64,000 bases of DNA from Sphingomonas sp. Leaf10 (GCF_001421245.1 NZ_LMKE01000001.1:789511-853510), one strand, 5' to 3'. Shown: positions 1 through 9,047, counted from the first letter of the stretch. Notes: a model not told the origin generated them from the letters alone. Program-made: numbers and translations.

Positions 1-1
1 T

Positions 2-589
2 CTGGAGGCGAACGCGCCGGCGATCGTCGAAGGCTGGTATCTGGGGCAGGAAACCGGCAACGCCGTCGCCGATGTCGTGCTCGGCCGCGCCAATCCCGGT
101 GGCAAGCTGCCGGTGTCGGTCCCGCGCAGCGAAGGGCAACTGCCGATCTTCTACAACCACAAGCCGACCTCGCGGCGCGGTTACCTGTTCGACAGCACCG
201 CCCCGCTCTATCCGTTCGGCTATGGCCTGTCCTACACCAGCTTCGACGTCGGTGCGCCGCGTCTGGCCAAGGCGACGATCGGCCGGGACGAGACGGTGCG
301 GGTGTCGGTCGACGTCGCCAATACCGGCCGCCGCGCCGGGGACGAGGTCGTCCAGCTCTATGTCCGCGACGACGAAGCGACGGTAACGCGCCCGGTGCTC
401 GAGTTGAAGCATTTCCAGCGGGTGACGCTGCAACCGGGGGAAAAGCGGACGGTGACGTTCGACGTGAAGCCTGCCGACCTCGCCTTCTGGAACGTCGAGA
501 TGCACCGGGTCGTCGAACCCGGCACCTTCACGATCAGCGCGGGGAACAGTTCGACGTCGCTGAAGGCGACGACGCTGACGGTGAAGTAG
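2..589 (+). CDS. Glycoside hydrolase family 3 beta-glucosidase-type protein, C-terminal part (partial)
   Basis: Only the last 195 residues are inside the window; the open frame runs off the left edge. The visible part begins in the GH3 C-terminal domain (motifs AIVEGWYLGQ and NPGGKLPVSVPRS) and ends with the fibronectin type III-like domain found at the end of many GH3 enzymes (YPFGYGLSYTSF, then GDEVVQLYVRD). GH3 enzymes remove terminal glucose, xylose or similar sugars from oligosaccharides, usually in the periplasm. The catalytic residues lie upstream, so the substrate cannot be told. It sits beside a TonB-dependent receptor, which suggests a polysaccharide-utilisation locus. It converges on the halogenase-type gene across a large inverted repeat. 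Confidence 0.9.
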   Translation: MEANAPAIVEGWYLGQETGNAVADVVLGRANPGGKLPVSVPRSEGQLPIFYNHKPTSRRGYLFDSTAPLYPFGYGLSYTSFDVGAPRLAKATIGRDETVRVSVDVANTGRRAGDEVVQLYVRDDEATVTRPVLELKHFQRVTLQPGEKRTVTFDVKPADLAFWNVEMHRVVEPGTFTISAGNSSTSLKATTLTVK

Positions 590-600
590 ACGCTTCTGCT

Positions 601-707
601 CCCCTCCCTGGTGAAGGGAGGGGCCGGGGGTGGGTCGGCCCGCGAGAGAGAGTGGCGCCAGGCCATGAACCGACCCACCCCAGCCCCTCCCTTGACCAGG
701 GAGGGGC
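601..707. repeat. Long inverted repeat, dispersed family A (copy 1)
   Basis: Two arms of about 37 bases, 601-638 and 670-707, are nearly perfect inverted copies separated by about 31 bases. Each arm itself contains a smaller hairpin (CCCCTCCCTGG then AGGGAGGGG). A second, partly truncated copy lies at 55607-55680 and shares the spacer word GGCGCCA, so this is a dispersed element and not only a local terminator. Here it lies between two convergent genes and could also end transcription in both directions. Confidence 0.8.
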
Positions 708-716
708 TTTTCTGCG

Positions 717-2222
717 TTATCCTGCCGCGCAATAGCCGCGAATGAAGTCCCGATGCGCCGGCATATAGTCCGCCGACGCCGCGATCGCGTCGCGGATATG
801 CGCCAGCCGCGCCCGCGTTTCCTCCAGCGACAGCGTCTCGGCGATCGGGTCATAGCCCTCCGGCCGCATCCCCTGCCCGTTCATCACCGCGAACCAGCTG
901 GTGTCGTTGAACAGTTCCTCATTCTCGCGGAACGTGCGGCCATGGGTGCGGAACACCCGCATCTTTTCGGCCAGTCGTTCGGGCACGTCCATCGTCCGGC
1001 AATGGCGCCAGAAATCCGAATCGTCGCGTTCGGTGGCATGGTAATGCAGGATGATGAAGTCGCGGATTTCGGCATATTCGGTCGACAGGATGCGGTTGTA
1101 GCGTTCGATCTCGGCGCTGCGGAACCGCCGGTCGGGAAACATCGCCATCAATCGCGACAGGCCGGACTGGATCAGCCAGATGCTGGTCGATTCGAGCGGT
1201 TCGAGGAACCCCGACGACAGCCCGATCGCGACGCAATTCCTGATCCACATCCGGTCGCGGTGCCCGGCACGAAACGGCACGAAACGCGGTTCGGCGAGCG
1301 GCTCGCCATCGAGATTGGCGAGCAGGATCGCGGTCGCCTCGTCATCGCTCATATGCGCGCTGCTGAACACATGGCCGTTGCCGATGCGGTGCTGGAGCGG
1401 AATGCGCCATTGCCACCCGGCGCGTCGCGCGGTCGAACGGGTGAAGGGCGCCATCGCTGCGGTCCCGGCGCACGGCACCGCCACCGCACGGTCGCACGGC
1501 AGCCAATGCGACCATTCGACGAACTTCGCGCCCAGCGTCTGTTCGATCAGCAGCCCGCGAAAGCCGGAGCAATCGACGAACAGGTCGCCCTCGATCCGCC
1601 GGCCATCCTCCAGCACCACCGCCTCGACGAAACCGTCCTGTGGGCGCAGGTCGACGCGATCGATCCGCCCCTCGTGCCGCACGACGCCGCGCGCCTCGGC
1701 ATAGCGTCGCAGATAGCGGGCATAGAGTGCCGCGTCGAAATGATAGGCATAGGCGATGTCGCTCAGTGGCGAATTGCCGGCATCGATCGGGCGCATGAAC
1801 TTGCCCTGTGCGCTCGCCATCGCCTGCAACGACCATGGTTCGATCGCCGGTGCCTCACCTACGCCATGCAGCCGCAGCCAATAGGCGTGGAACGAGATGC
1901 CGTTCATGTTGATGCCGTAGCTTCCGAACGGATGGAAATAGCGGTGGCCGACCCGGGTCCAGTCGACGAACTCGATGCCCAGCTTGAAACTACCCTGCGT
2001 CTCGCGCAGGAACTCGGCCTCGTCGATGCCTAGCATGCGGTTGAACGTTGCCATTTGCGGAATGGTCGCCTCGCCCACCCCGACCGTACCGATCGCGTCC
2101 GATTCGACCAGCGTGATGTCGCAATAGTCGGTGGTCAGCAGCCTGGCGAAGGTCGCGGCCGCCATCCACCCCGCCGTACCCCCGCCGACGATGACGATCC
2201 GACGGATGCGGTCGTTGCTCAT
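717..2222 (-). CDS. Flavin-dependent tryptophan-halogenase family protein
   Basis: A protein of about 501 residues when started at the ATG at 2222, which follows an AAGGG-type ribosome site; the frame stays open a further 47 codons upstream without domain content. It has the FAD-binding GGGTAG at residues 13-18, a lysine at 80 (SFKLGIEF) matching the catalytic lysine 79 of PrnA, WQWRIP at 270-275 matching the WxWxIP signature, and a glutamate at 344 (EPLESTS) matching PrnA Glu346. All hallmark residues are present, so halogenase chemistry is possible. In sphingomonads and Caulobacter, members of this family are often encoded beside TonB-dependent receptors, where their substrates are mostly unknown. 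It is divergent from the receptor. A separate flavin reductase was not seen. Confidence 0.9.
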   Translation of the reverse strand: MSNDRIRRIVIVGGGTAGWMAAATFARLLTTDYCDITLVESDAIGTVGVGEATIPQMATFNRMLGIDEAEFLRETQGSFKLGIEFVDWTRVGHRYFHPFGSYGINMNGISFHAYWLRLHGVGEAPAIEPWSLQAMASAQGKFMRPIDAGNSPLSDIAYAYHFDAALYARYLRRYAEARGVVRHEGRIDRVDLRPQDGFVEAVVLEDGRRIEGDLFVDCSGFRGLLIEQTLGAKFVEWSHWLPCDRAVAVPCAGTAAMAPFTRSTARRAGWQWRIPLQHRIGNGHVFSSAHMSDDEATAILLANLDGEPLAEPRFVPFRAGHRDRMWIRNCVAIGLSSGFLEPLESTSIWLIQSGLSRLMAMFPDRRFRSAEIERYNRILSTEYAEIRDFIILHYHATERDDSDFWRHCRTMDVPERLAEKMRVFRTHGRTFRENEELFNDTSWFAVMNGQGMRPEGYDPIAETLSLEETRARLAHIRDAIAASADYMPAHRDFIRGYCAAG

Positions 2223-2452
2223 GCGCCGCGACCCTTTGGAGATGGAGCGTTCCGTATGTCCGAATTGACGCCGTCGCATTCCATCTGCTGAAATCCCATT
2301 CCGTTTCCTGCGCCGTCCCGATGCGTGCGGGTCGGGACGGCGACACTTTTGCAACACATACACATGTATTCGTGATGCCTACCATCCAAGCTATTGATTG
2401 TGGCTGACCTCGCCTTCTAAACCCGATCCCGAACCAGAAAAAGCGCGTCGAA

Positions 2453-2468
2453 ATGATAGCGCTACCAT
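2453..2468. promoter_or_regulatory. Palindromic LacI-family-type operator candidate
   Basis: The sequence ATGATAGCGCTACCAT is a 16-base palindrome with one mismatched pair and a central AGCGCT. This is the shape of LacI-family operators that control sugar-utilisation genes in Caulobacter and xanthomonads. It ends four bases before the GGGGAGGAA ribosome site of the TonB-dependent receptor, a position suited to repression. No LacI-family gene is in the window, so the regulator is inferred to lie left of it. Confidence 0.5.
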
Positions 2469-2489
2469 CCCGGGGAGGAACAGCAGTCC

Positions 2490-5400
2490 GTGCCAACATC
2501 ATCCATCCATCCGTCACCCGTCGACCGTTCGCTCGCTGCTGCGTTGAAAGCCGGCGCATCGCTGGTCGCGCTGTGCCTCGCCGCCCCGACCCTGGCGCAA
2601 ACCGCCGCCGGCGACGTGTCGCAGACGTCAATCGCGCCAGGCGTTGACAACGCTGACAACCAAGCCGAACCGACCCAGGCCCCGGACGATACCGCAGCCC
2701 CCGATATCGTCGTCACCGGTTTCCGCCAGTCGCTGTCGACCGCGCAGGGGATCAAGCGCAATTCGGACGTGATCGTCGATTCGGTCACTGCGGAGGATAT
2801 CGGCGCGCTGCCCGACCGATCGGTCACCGAAACGCTGCAGCGCATTCCCGGCGTGTCGATCAACCGCTTCGCCGCCGGCGTCGATCCCGACCATTTCTCG
2901 GTCGAGGGTTCGGGCGTGGTCGTGCGCGGGCTTACCTATGTCCGCTCCGAATTCAACGGCCGCGACGCCTTCTCCGCCGGCAATAGCGGCGGCCTGAGCT
3001 TCGCCGACGTTCCTTCCGAACTGCTCGGCGGCGTCGACGTGTTCAAATCGCCCTCCGCCGACCGGATCGAGGGCGGCATTGCCGGCGTGGTCAACCTGCG
3101 CACCCGCAAGCCGTTCGATCAGAAGGGCCTGCTCGTCTCCGCCAATGCCGAGATGAACTATGGTGAGTTCGCCAAGAAGGGCGCACCGTCGCTATCGGCG
3201 TTGGTCAGCAACCGTTGGGAAACCGGGATCGGCGAATTCGGCCTACTTGGATCGATCAGCTATTCGCAGCTCTACACCCGCGCCGACCGGCTCGGCATCT
3301 CGTCGTTCCGCGTGCGCCCGATCTATTCGGACGGCACCCGCAACGACGTCGTCGCCTTCGACGGCGCGACCCAGACCGGCGGAGGGCTGTTCCCGCGCGG
3401 CGCGGTGATCGGCAGCCAGGATTTCAACCGCGAACGCTATGGCTATTCGGCGGCGGCGCAGTGGCGTTCGACCGACGGCTCGATCGAGGCGACCGCCCAG
3501 TTCCTGCGCTCCGACGCGCGGCAGGCGTGGAACGAGCGTACCATCGAAATCGCGACCGACAACGTCACGACCAACGGCGATTCGCGCGCCCGCGCCGGCA
3601 CGACGCTGAACTTCGACGATAGCGGCCTGTTCGAAAGCGGCATCATCACCGCCCCGACCGGCTGGCGTGCCGACCAACAGGGCCTCGACCCCCGTACCCC
3701 TGCGTCGGGCCTGCAATCGAACAATCAGGGTCGCGAACAGATTTCGAAGAATGTCACGACCGATTACTCGTTCAACCTGAAATGGGACGTCAGCAGCCGG
3801 CTCGGTCTGAACCTCGACTATCAGCACGTCGTCTCGACCAACCGCACCGTCGATAACGGCCTCTGGACGTCGAGCTACCAGGACGCGCAGATCCGCCTGA
3901 ATGGAAAGGGTATTCCGGAGGTCAGCTTCATCGCGCCGCAAACCTGCGACACGACCTGTGTCGGCACGCCCGGCACCGACGTCTATCCGACCTATTTCAG
4001 CGGCACGCACCAGAGCTTCATCGATCCGTACAACACCTTCTATCGCTCGGCGATGGACCATGCCGAGGAATCGGACGGCAATTCGGACGCGGTGCGGCTC
4101 GACCTCGAATACAGCTTTCCCGAATCGGGCTTCCTCCGCGCGGTCCGCGCCGGCGGCCGGTTTGCGCAGCGCGATACGGTGTCTCGCTTCTCGGCCTACA
4201 ATTGGGGCGTGCTGTCCGAACAATGGGGTAACAACGGTCCGGTCTGGCTGACCGACAATGTCGATGGCGATCCGACCACCGATGGCGGCGCGCCGCCGAA
4301 CGTGACCCAGCCCTTCTTCTACAACAACTTCCTGCAGGACCGCACGCCCAGCCCCGCCGGCCCCGGCCGCCTGTTCTATTCGGGGCGTCCGGCCAGCAAC
4401 CTCGAACAATATCGCGAACTCGGGTTGCTGATCGGTCGCGAATGGCAACCCGGCACGACCTGCGCCGATGGCCGGGCGATCAATGCCGGGTGGAACCCGC
4501 TCAACCAGCGCTGCGACGTGGTGCCCGGCACCGACTATCTGCGCGGCGAGGTCAATCCGCAGACCGAACGCAACAAGGCCGCCTATATCATGGCGCGGTT
4601 CGACACCGAATTCGGTAACGGGTGGAAGTTCAACGGGAATGTCGGCGTCCGCTACACCAGCACGCAGCGGATCAGCCAGGGGTTCCAGTCCTTCCCGACC
4701 GTCACCTCGCTGCCGACCGCGGCGCAATGTTCGGAAGCGATCGGTCAGGTGATCGCCGGCGAAACCGGCGCCACCGTCCCCGCCTTCTGCGCATTGCCGA
4801 GCGCGCAACAGGCCAGCTATCAGAACTTCCTGAACGGCGCGGTCGTAGCCAACAATGTCGACCTGACCTATGATTACTGGCTGCCGAGCCTGAACGTACG
4901 GCTGGAGGTCGGCAACGGGCTGCAATTCCGGGCCGCCTATGGCAAGGGCGTGTCGCCGCCGTCGCCGGGTCTGGTGCGTAACTATTATACCGTGGGCCTC
5001 ACCACCCAGTCGCAGCTCGACAGCACCGGTGCGCAGGTTCCGATCGTCGTCAATCCAGACGGCACCCTGCCCCCCAACCAGGTGCAGGTGTTCGGGCAGT
5101 TCAACGCGGGCAACCCGTATCTGCTGCCGACCGAGGCCGACAGCTTCGACCTGACGGGTGAATGGTATTTCTCGCGGGTCGGGTCGATTACCGTGTCGGG
5201 CTTCTACAAGCGGCTGAGCAAGGTGCTGACCAACGACACCCAACGCCAGACCTTTACCAACAATGGCGAGAGTTTCGAAGCCATCGTCACTACGCCGGTC
5301 AATTCGGACGCGACCGGCCATATTCGCGGAGTCGAGGTCGGCTATCAGCAGACCTACGACTTCCTGCCCGGCGCGCTGAAGGGGCTGGGGTTGCAGGCCA

Positions 5401-5855
5401 ACTACACCTTCATCAGCAGCTCGGGCGTGCCGCAGGCGGTGCTGTCCGCGACCGACCCGGCGGTCGCCGCCGGTCAGCAGCCGACGATCACCGGAACCAA
5501 CTTTCCGCTGCAAGGGCTGTCGAAGCACCAGTTCAACATCACCCCTTTCATCGATATCGGAGCGCTGTCGCTGCGCGCGTCGTACAACTGGCGGTCGGAC
5601 TATCTGCTGACGCTGCGCGACGTCATCACCCCGTTCGACCCGATCTTCCAACGGGCCTATGGTCAGATGGACGCCTCGGCCTTCCTACAGGTGACGCCGC
5701 AATTCCGCATCGGCATTCAGGGTGTGAACCTGACAAATGCCATGACGGTCACCGAAGCCGCCGTCGCCGATCAGAATGACGCGATCCGTCGTGTGCCGCG
5801 GCAATGGTACGTGAACGACCGGCGCTACTCGATCGTCGCGCGTATGAACTTCTGA
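2490..5855 (+). CDS. TonB-dependent outer-membrane receptor
   Basis: 1121 residues, starting with GTG ten bases after a strong GGGGAGGAA ribosome site at 2472-2480. The N-terminus is a signal peptide, likely cut after LAQ at about residue 37. A plug domain follows (IVVTGFRQSL at about 74-84; LPDRSVTETLQRIPGVSI) and then a long beta-barrel ending in the terminal phenylalanine (VARMNF) typical of outer-membrane proteins. The form resembles the TonB-Xanth-Caul receptors, which import carbohydrates and other large substrates rather than siderophores alone. The GH3 enzyme and LacI-type operator nearby support a carbohydrate substrate. The tonB-exbBD operon that could energise it begins about 3 kb downstream. 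The ligand is unknown. Confidence 0.95.
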   Translation: MPTSSIHPSPVDRSLAAALKAGASLVALCLAAPTLAQTAAGDVSQTSIAPGVDNADNQAEPTQAPDDTAAPDIVVTGFRQSLSTAQGIKRNSDVIVDSVTAEDIGALPDRSVTETLQRIPGVSINRFAAGVDPDHFSVEGSGVVVRGLTYVRSEFNGRDAFSAGNSGGLSFADVPSELLGGVDVFKSPSADRIEGGIAGVVNLRTRKPFDQKGLLVSANAEMNYGEFAKKGAPSLSALVSNRWETGIGEFGLLGSISYSQLYTRADRLGISSFRVRPIYSDGTRNDVVAFDGATQTGGGLFPRGAVIGSQDFNRERYGYSAAAQWRSTDGSIEATAQFLRSDARQAWNERTIEIATDNVTTNGDSRARAGTTLNFDDSGLFESGIITAPTGWRADQQGLDPRTPASGLQSNNQGREQISKNVTTDYSFNLKWDVSSRLGLNLDYQHVVSTNRTVDNGLWTSSYQDAQIRLNGKGIPEVSFIAPQTCDTTCVGTPGTDVYPTYFSGTHQSFIDPYNTFYRSAMDHAEESDGNSDAVRLDLEYSFPESGFLRAVRAGGRFAQRDTVSRFSAYNWGVLSEQWGNNGPVWLTDNVDGDPTTDGGAPPNVTQPFFYNNFLQDRTPSPAGPGRLFYSGRPASNLEQYRELGLLIGREWQPGTTCADGRAINAGWNPLNQRCDVVPGTDYLRGEVNPQTERNKAAYIMARFDTEFGNGWKFNGNVGVRYTSTQRISQGFQSFPTVTSLPTAAQCSEAIGQVIAGETGATVPAFCALPSAQQASYQNFLNGAVVANNVDLTYDYWLPSLNVRLEVGNGLQFRAAYGKGVSPPSPGLVRNYYTVGLTTQSQLDSTGAQVPIVVNPDGTLPPNQVQVFGQFNAGNPYLLPTEADSFDLTGEWYFSRVGSITVSGFYKRLSKVLTNDTQRQTFTNNGESFEAIVTTPVNSDATGHIRGVEVGYQQTYDFLPGALKGLGLQANYTFISSSGVPQAVLSATDPAVAAGQQPTITGTNFPLQGLSKHQFNITPFIDIGALSLRASYNWRSDYLLTLRDVITPFDPIFQRAYGQMDASAFLQVTPQFRIGIQGVNLTNAMTVTEAAVADQNDAIRRVPRQWYVNDRRYSIVARMNF

Positions 5856-5878
5856 CGCTGCCCGGTATCTGAAAACGA

Positions 5879-5910
5879 AAACGCCGTCGGGGTAACCCGG
5901 CGGCGTTTTT
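5879..5910 (+). terminator. Rho-independent terminator of the TonB-dependent receptor gene
   Basis: A 13-base-pair stem (5879-5891 with 5896-5908, one G-T wobble) and a GTAA loop end in a run of five T. It lies 23 bases after the receptor stop codon. Confidence 0.85.
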
Positions 5911-5981
5911 GTTCGTTCCTGTAGGACGGCAGCAACTCGATCGACGAAAGGGTCGGATCGGCTGGCCGCCCGTCGCCTTAA

Positions 5982-6353
5982 TCAGCGCGATGTCAACTGC
6001 ACCGCACTGGACCGGTCGAGCATCCGCAATCCGCGCCGCGCCACGTCATGCGCGCTGGCAACCTGATCCGATGGCATCAGCAGCGACGCATCTTCGCCCG
6101 CCAGCACGCGCGTATACAGGGCCCGCGCCGTGTCGGAGCGTTCGGTCATCGCATAGACAGCAGCGAGGTTGAGCAGGACCTGCGGTTCCCGGCTTCCCGC
6201 ACGCGCGTCGCGCTCCAGAGCGCGCTCGGCGGCTGGCAGATTACCGGCGGCAATGGCGGCGTGTGCGTATTGCGCATCCTGGGCGTTCGCGCTGGCGGCG
6301 ATCCCCATGGCCGCCAGCGCCGGGGCAAGCAGTACGAGCGTTCCGATTCGCAT
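5982..6353 (-). CDS. Small secreted TPR-like protein
   Basis: 123 residues. It begins with a signal peptide likely cut after ASANA (about residue 24). The rest is alanine-rich helices with a spacing like tetratricopeptide repeats (AAIAAGNLPAAERALERDA, then LLNLAAVYAMTERSDTARALY). TPR proteins mediate protein-protein contacts, here probably in the periplasm. It lies just downstream of the tonB-exbB-exbD-exbD operon on the same strand, but a strong terminator at 6428-6457 separates them, so it probably has its own promoter. No closer function can be assigned. Confidence 0.7.
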   Translation of the reverse strand: MRIGTLVLLAPALAAMGIAASANAQDAQYAHAAIAAGNLPAAERALERDARAGSREPQVLLNLAAVYAMTERSDTARALYTRVLAGEDASLLMPSDQVASAHDVARRGLRMLDRSSAVQLTSR

Positions 6354-6427
6354 GACATCGTCTCCTGTTTGTTACATCGGCATTACATCAATGTTTCACT
6401 TTTAAGACGGGTCCGCAAGACGGGCAC

Positions 6428-6457
6428 AAAAAAAGGGGCGGCCGAAGCCGCCCCTTT
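6428..6457 (-). terminator. Rho-independent terminator of the tonB-exbBD operon
   Basis: A perfect 11-base-pair stem (6432-6442 with 6447-6457) and a four-base loop are followed, on the minus strand, by a run of T (the A-run at 6428-6434). It lies 20 bases after the stop codon of the last exbD. Confidence 0.9.
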
Positions 6458-6477
6458 GCGAGACAGTGATGCGCGAC

Positions 6478-6906
6478 TTAGAAGTCGGCGCGATACTGTT
6501 CGTTGCCGACGAAGCCGAGCTTCGTCACGTTCGCGCGCTTGATGATCGCCAGCACCCCGTCGACCACTTCGTACCGCGCGGTCGCGTCGGGCTGGAAGTG
6601 GAGTTCCGGCTGCGGGTTCATGCCCACGGTCTGGTCCAGATACTGCGTCAACGTGACCTCGTCGACCGGCGTGCCGTTCCAGAAGGTCTGGCCCTGCGCG
6701 TTGATCGAGATCTTGTTCTTGATCGGATCGACCTGATCGCGCGGCGTATTGTCCGGCTGCGGCAGATCGACCTTCACCGCGTGGCTCTGGATCGGGATGG
6801 TGATGATGAACATGATCAGGAGCACGAGCAGCACGTCGATCAACGGCGTCGTGTTCATGTCCATCATCGGTTCGTCGTCGCTGCGACCGCCACCACTCAT
6901 TGCCAT
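6478..6906 (-). CDS. exbD: Biopolymer transport protein ExbD (second copy)
   Basis: 142 residues. ExbD is the inner-membrane partner of ExbB that couples the proton gradient to TonB. A short cytoplasmic N-terminus with MNTTPLIDVLLVLL (residues 17-30) carries the conserved aspartate (D24) of the single membrane helix. The periplasmic domain ends in LGFVGNEQYRADF. It is the last gene of the operon, 12 bases after the first exbD. The C-terminus is strikingly similar to a lipoprotein encoded at 41839-42123 (see findings). Confidence 0.95.
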   Translation of the reverse strand: MAMSGGGRSDDEPMMDMNTTPLIDVLLVLLIMFIITIPIQSHAVKVDLPQPDNTPRDQVDPIKNKISINAQGQTFWNGTPVDEVTLTQYLDQTVGMNPQPELHFQPDATARYEVVDGVLAIIKRANVTKLGFVGNEQYRADF

Positions 6907-6918
6907 ATCAGGCTACTC

Positions 6919-7404
6919 CTATTGACGCGCGCGCGGCGTGGTATTGGGGTCCGGTTCCGAAATGAACCCGACCTTCGTAAACCCGGCCGACTGCATCGTG
7001 TAGATGGTGCCGCCGATGCAACGGTACGGCGTATTCACGTCGCCACGGATATGCACTTCGGGCAATTCGAGGTTCGGGTTGCCGACGCCGCCCTGACGGG
7101 CAACTTCGTCTTCCAGCTTCTTGACCGCGCGGGTGCGCAGCTCATCCGCATTGACCCGCGTCAGGCCCCAGTAAACGGCGCATTCGCCGCCCAGACCCTG
7201 CACCGAAAGCGAAACGTTTTCGGGCTTGGTCGTGGTCGGTTCGAACACGACCTTGGGGACCTTCAGACCGCTCACCTGCTGGACCACGACCGGAACCGCG
7301 ATCAGGAAGATGATCAGCAGCACGAGCATGACGTCCACGAGCGGCGTGGTATTGATGTCCGAGAGGGGGGCTTCATCGCCGCCGCCGCCAACACTCATCG
7401 CCAT
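6919..7404 (-). CDS. exbD: Biopolymer transport protein ExbD (first copy)
   Basis: 161 residues. After a short cytoplasmic segment, INTTPLVDVMLVLLIIF holds the conserved membrane aspartate. The periplasmic domain is longer than in the second copy and contains two cysteines, at GGECAVYWG and PYRCIGG, that could form a disulphide. Two consecutive exbD genes after exbB is a common sphingomonad and xanthomonad arrangement; the copies may form mixed complexes or serve different TonB proteins. The first residues (MAMSVGGG) are nearly the same as in the second copy, which points to an old tandem duplication. Confidence 0.95.
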   Translation of the reverse strand: MAMSVGGGGDEAPLSDINTTPLVDVMLVLLIIFLIAVPVVVQQVSGLKVPKVVFEPTTTKPENVSLSVQGLGGECAVYWGLTRVNADELRTRAVKKLEDEVARQGGVGNPNLELPEVHIRGDVNTPYRCIGGTIYTMQSAGFTKVGFISEPDPNTTPRARQ

Positions 7405-7477
7405 GAGGCTATCCTATCCACTTATACTCAATCGAACCGCCGGGACCGAAGACAGCCCCGGCGGTGTCAGCGTCGGA

Positions 7478-8269
7478 TCAGACGCGCGGCGCGGTCGGCA
7501 CGCCACCGGCCTGGCCGGCGGTGGTGCTGCCGACTGCCGGCTTGGCGACGGGCGCCGGGCCACGAGCGGCAACGGTCGGACGAACCGCACCGTTCGAAGC
7601 GAGATAGCCGAGCACGTCGTTCGAGAAGGCCGAGAGGTCTTCCGAGATCGACTTGTTGCGGCGCTGCAGCCAGTTGTAGGCAAGCACGGCCGGAACCGCG
7701 ACGACCAGACCGATGGCGGTCATGATGAGCGCTTCACCGACCGGACCGGCGACGTCACCGATGGCGGCCTGACCGGCGGCACCGATCTTCACCAGCGCGC
7801 GGTAGATGCCGACCACGGTACCGAACAGACCGACGAACGGCGAGGTCGCGCCGACGGTCGCGAGGAAGGCGAGGCCGCCGTTGAGCTTCGAGTTGATCGA
7901 GGCTTCCGAACGAGCGAGCGAGCCGTGCAGCCAGTCATGCGCTTCGACCGGATCGGTCAGCTTGCCGTGCTGGTCCTGGGCAGCGAGGCCATCGTCGACG
8001 ATCTGGCGATAGGCCGAGTTCTTGTCGAGCTTGGCAGCGCCTTCACGCAGCGAGTTCGACTGCCAGAAGGTGGCGCGGACGCGCTTCGCCTGGTTCATGA
8101 TCTTCTGCTGTTCGAACAGCTTGGTGAAGAGGATATAGAACGAGCCGACCGACATGATCACCAGGATGCCCAGCGTGCCGAACGCGATCGCGCCGCCCTG
8201 CTGAAGCGCTTCCCAGAAGCCGAAGTTCGGAGCCCCGGCGGGTGCGCCGGCAGCAAGAATGGTGAGCAT
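7478..8269 (-). CDS. exbB: MotA/TolQ/ExbB proton-channel family protein, ExbB
   Basis: 263 residues. ExbB forms the ring of membrane helices around ExbD and uses proton flow to drive TonB. The N-terminal helix (GGAIAFGTLGILVIMSVGSF) is followed by a cytoplasmic loop and the conserved MotA/TolQ/ExbB core (LAFLATVGATSPFVGLFGTV; then ALIMTAIGLVVAVPAVLAYN). The C-terminus is a low-complexity alanine, proline and glycine tail, longer than in E. coli ExbB. It is 85 bases after tonB and 73 bases before the first exbD, so the four genes are probably one transcript. Confidence 0.95.
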   Translation of the reverse strand: MLTILAAGAPAGAPNFGFWEALQQGGAIAFGTLGILVIMSVGSFYILFTKLFEQQKIMNQAKRVRATFWQSNSLREGAAKLDKNSAYRQIVDDGLAAQDQHGKLTDPVEAHDWLHGSLARSEASINSKLNGGLAFLATVGATSPFVGLFGTVVGIYRALVKIGAAGQAAIGDVAGPVGEALIMTAIGLVVAVPAVLAYNWLQRRNKSISEDLSAFSNDVLGYLASNGAVRPTVAARGPAPVAKPAVGSTTAGQAGGVPTAPRV

Positions 8270-8354
8270 CGGATAGTTTCCTTAGAGCTGGTATGTTCTT
8301 GAAGATTATGCCCCGGGACCGCCTCGCGACCAATTCGCCGCGAGGCACCCGGTC

Positions 8355-9047
8355 TTACCGATCGGCCGGCAGCTGCCAGCGAACGCGACGCGACGAACTC
8401 GAACGGATCGGATTACCCGCCTGATCGAGTGCCGGCGAGTAGCGGGCACGGCGTTGCAGTGCCGAGCACGCGGCCCGATCCAGCGCGGCCGAACCGCTCG
8501 ACGAGGTGACGCGGCAGTTTTCCACGCGACCTTGGGCATTGATGTCCCACGAGATCGCGGTCACGCCTTCGTCACCGCTATTGAGCGCCGACGCGGGATA
8601 GTCGTCCTGCGTAATCCACTGCGACGGGTCACCCTTCGCACCGGCAGCCTTGCTGATCACCGGAGCCGGCGGCGCGGGAGGCGCAGGCGGCGTCGTCGGC
8701 GCAGGCGGCGCTGCGACCGGCACCTGATTGTACGTCGGCGGCGGCGTCGTAACCGACTGGATCACCACCGGCGGCGGTGCCTGGGTACGGACGATCGGCG
8801 GCGGCGTCACGACCGGCGGCGGCGTCTGCGGCTGCGGCGTGTCGGGCGGCGGCGGGGGCGGAGGAATTTCCTCCGGCGGGGGTGGCGGTTCCTCGACGTC
8901 GAACGTCTCGGTATCCTCAGTCACCTTCTTAACATATTTGTAGGCGAGGCCGGAGATGAACGCATAGCCGATCACCACGTGGAGAATCCCCACGATGATC
9001 AGTGCGACGATCCGGCCACTACCTGCTTTTTGGTCAGCGTAAGCCAT
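8355..9047 (-). CDS. tonB: Energy transducer TonB
   Basis: 230 residues. TonB spans the periplasm and pulls on TonB-dependent receptors. There is one N-terminal membrane helix (IVALIIVGILHVVIGYAF, about residues 13-30), a long proline-rich periplasmic stretch (about 50-130), and a TonB C-terminal domain (about 140-230; GDEGVTAISWDINAQGRVEN and the cysteine pair around RAACSALQRRARYSPAL). The ATG follows GAGGAG by about 11 bases. It is the first gene of tonB-exbB-exbD-exbD. The 210-base gap to the divergent gene at 9258 holds the promoters; no clear Fur box was seen there. Confidence 0.95.
   Translation of the reverse strand: MAYADQKAGSGRIVALIIVGILHVVIGYAFISGLAYKYVKKVTEDTETFDVEEPPPPPEEIPPPPPPPDTPQPQTPPPVVTPPPIVRTQAPPPVVIQSVTTPPPTYNQVPVAAPPAPTTPPAPPAPPAPVISKAAGAKGDPSQWITQDDYPASALNSGDEGVTAISWDINAQGRVENCRVTSSSGSAALDRAACSALQRRARYSPALDQAGNPIRSSSSRRVRWQLPADR

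Noticed and set aside
2351..2376. ATACACATGTAT-type palindrome before the halogenase gene
   Set aside because: Two mismatches in twelve bases; too weak to separate from chance.
3243..5651. 802-codon open frame antisense to the TonB-dependent receptor
   Set aside because: Arginine- and valine-rich with no domain; typical of antisense frames in GC-rich genes.
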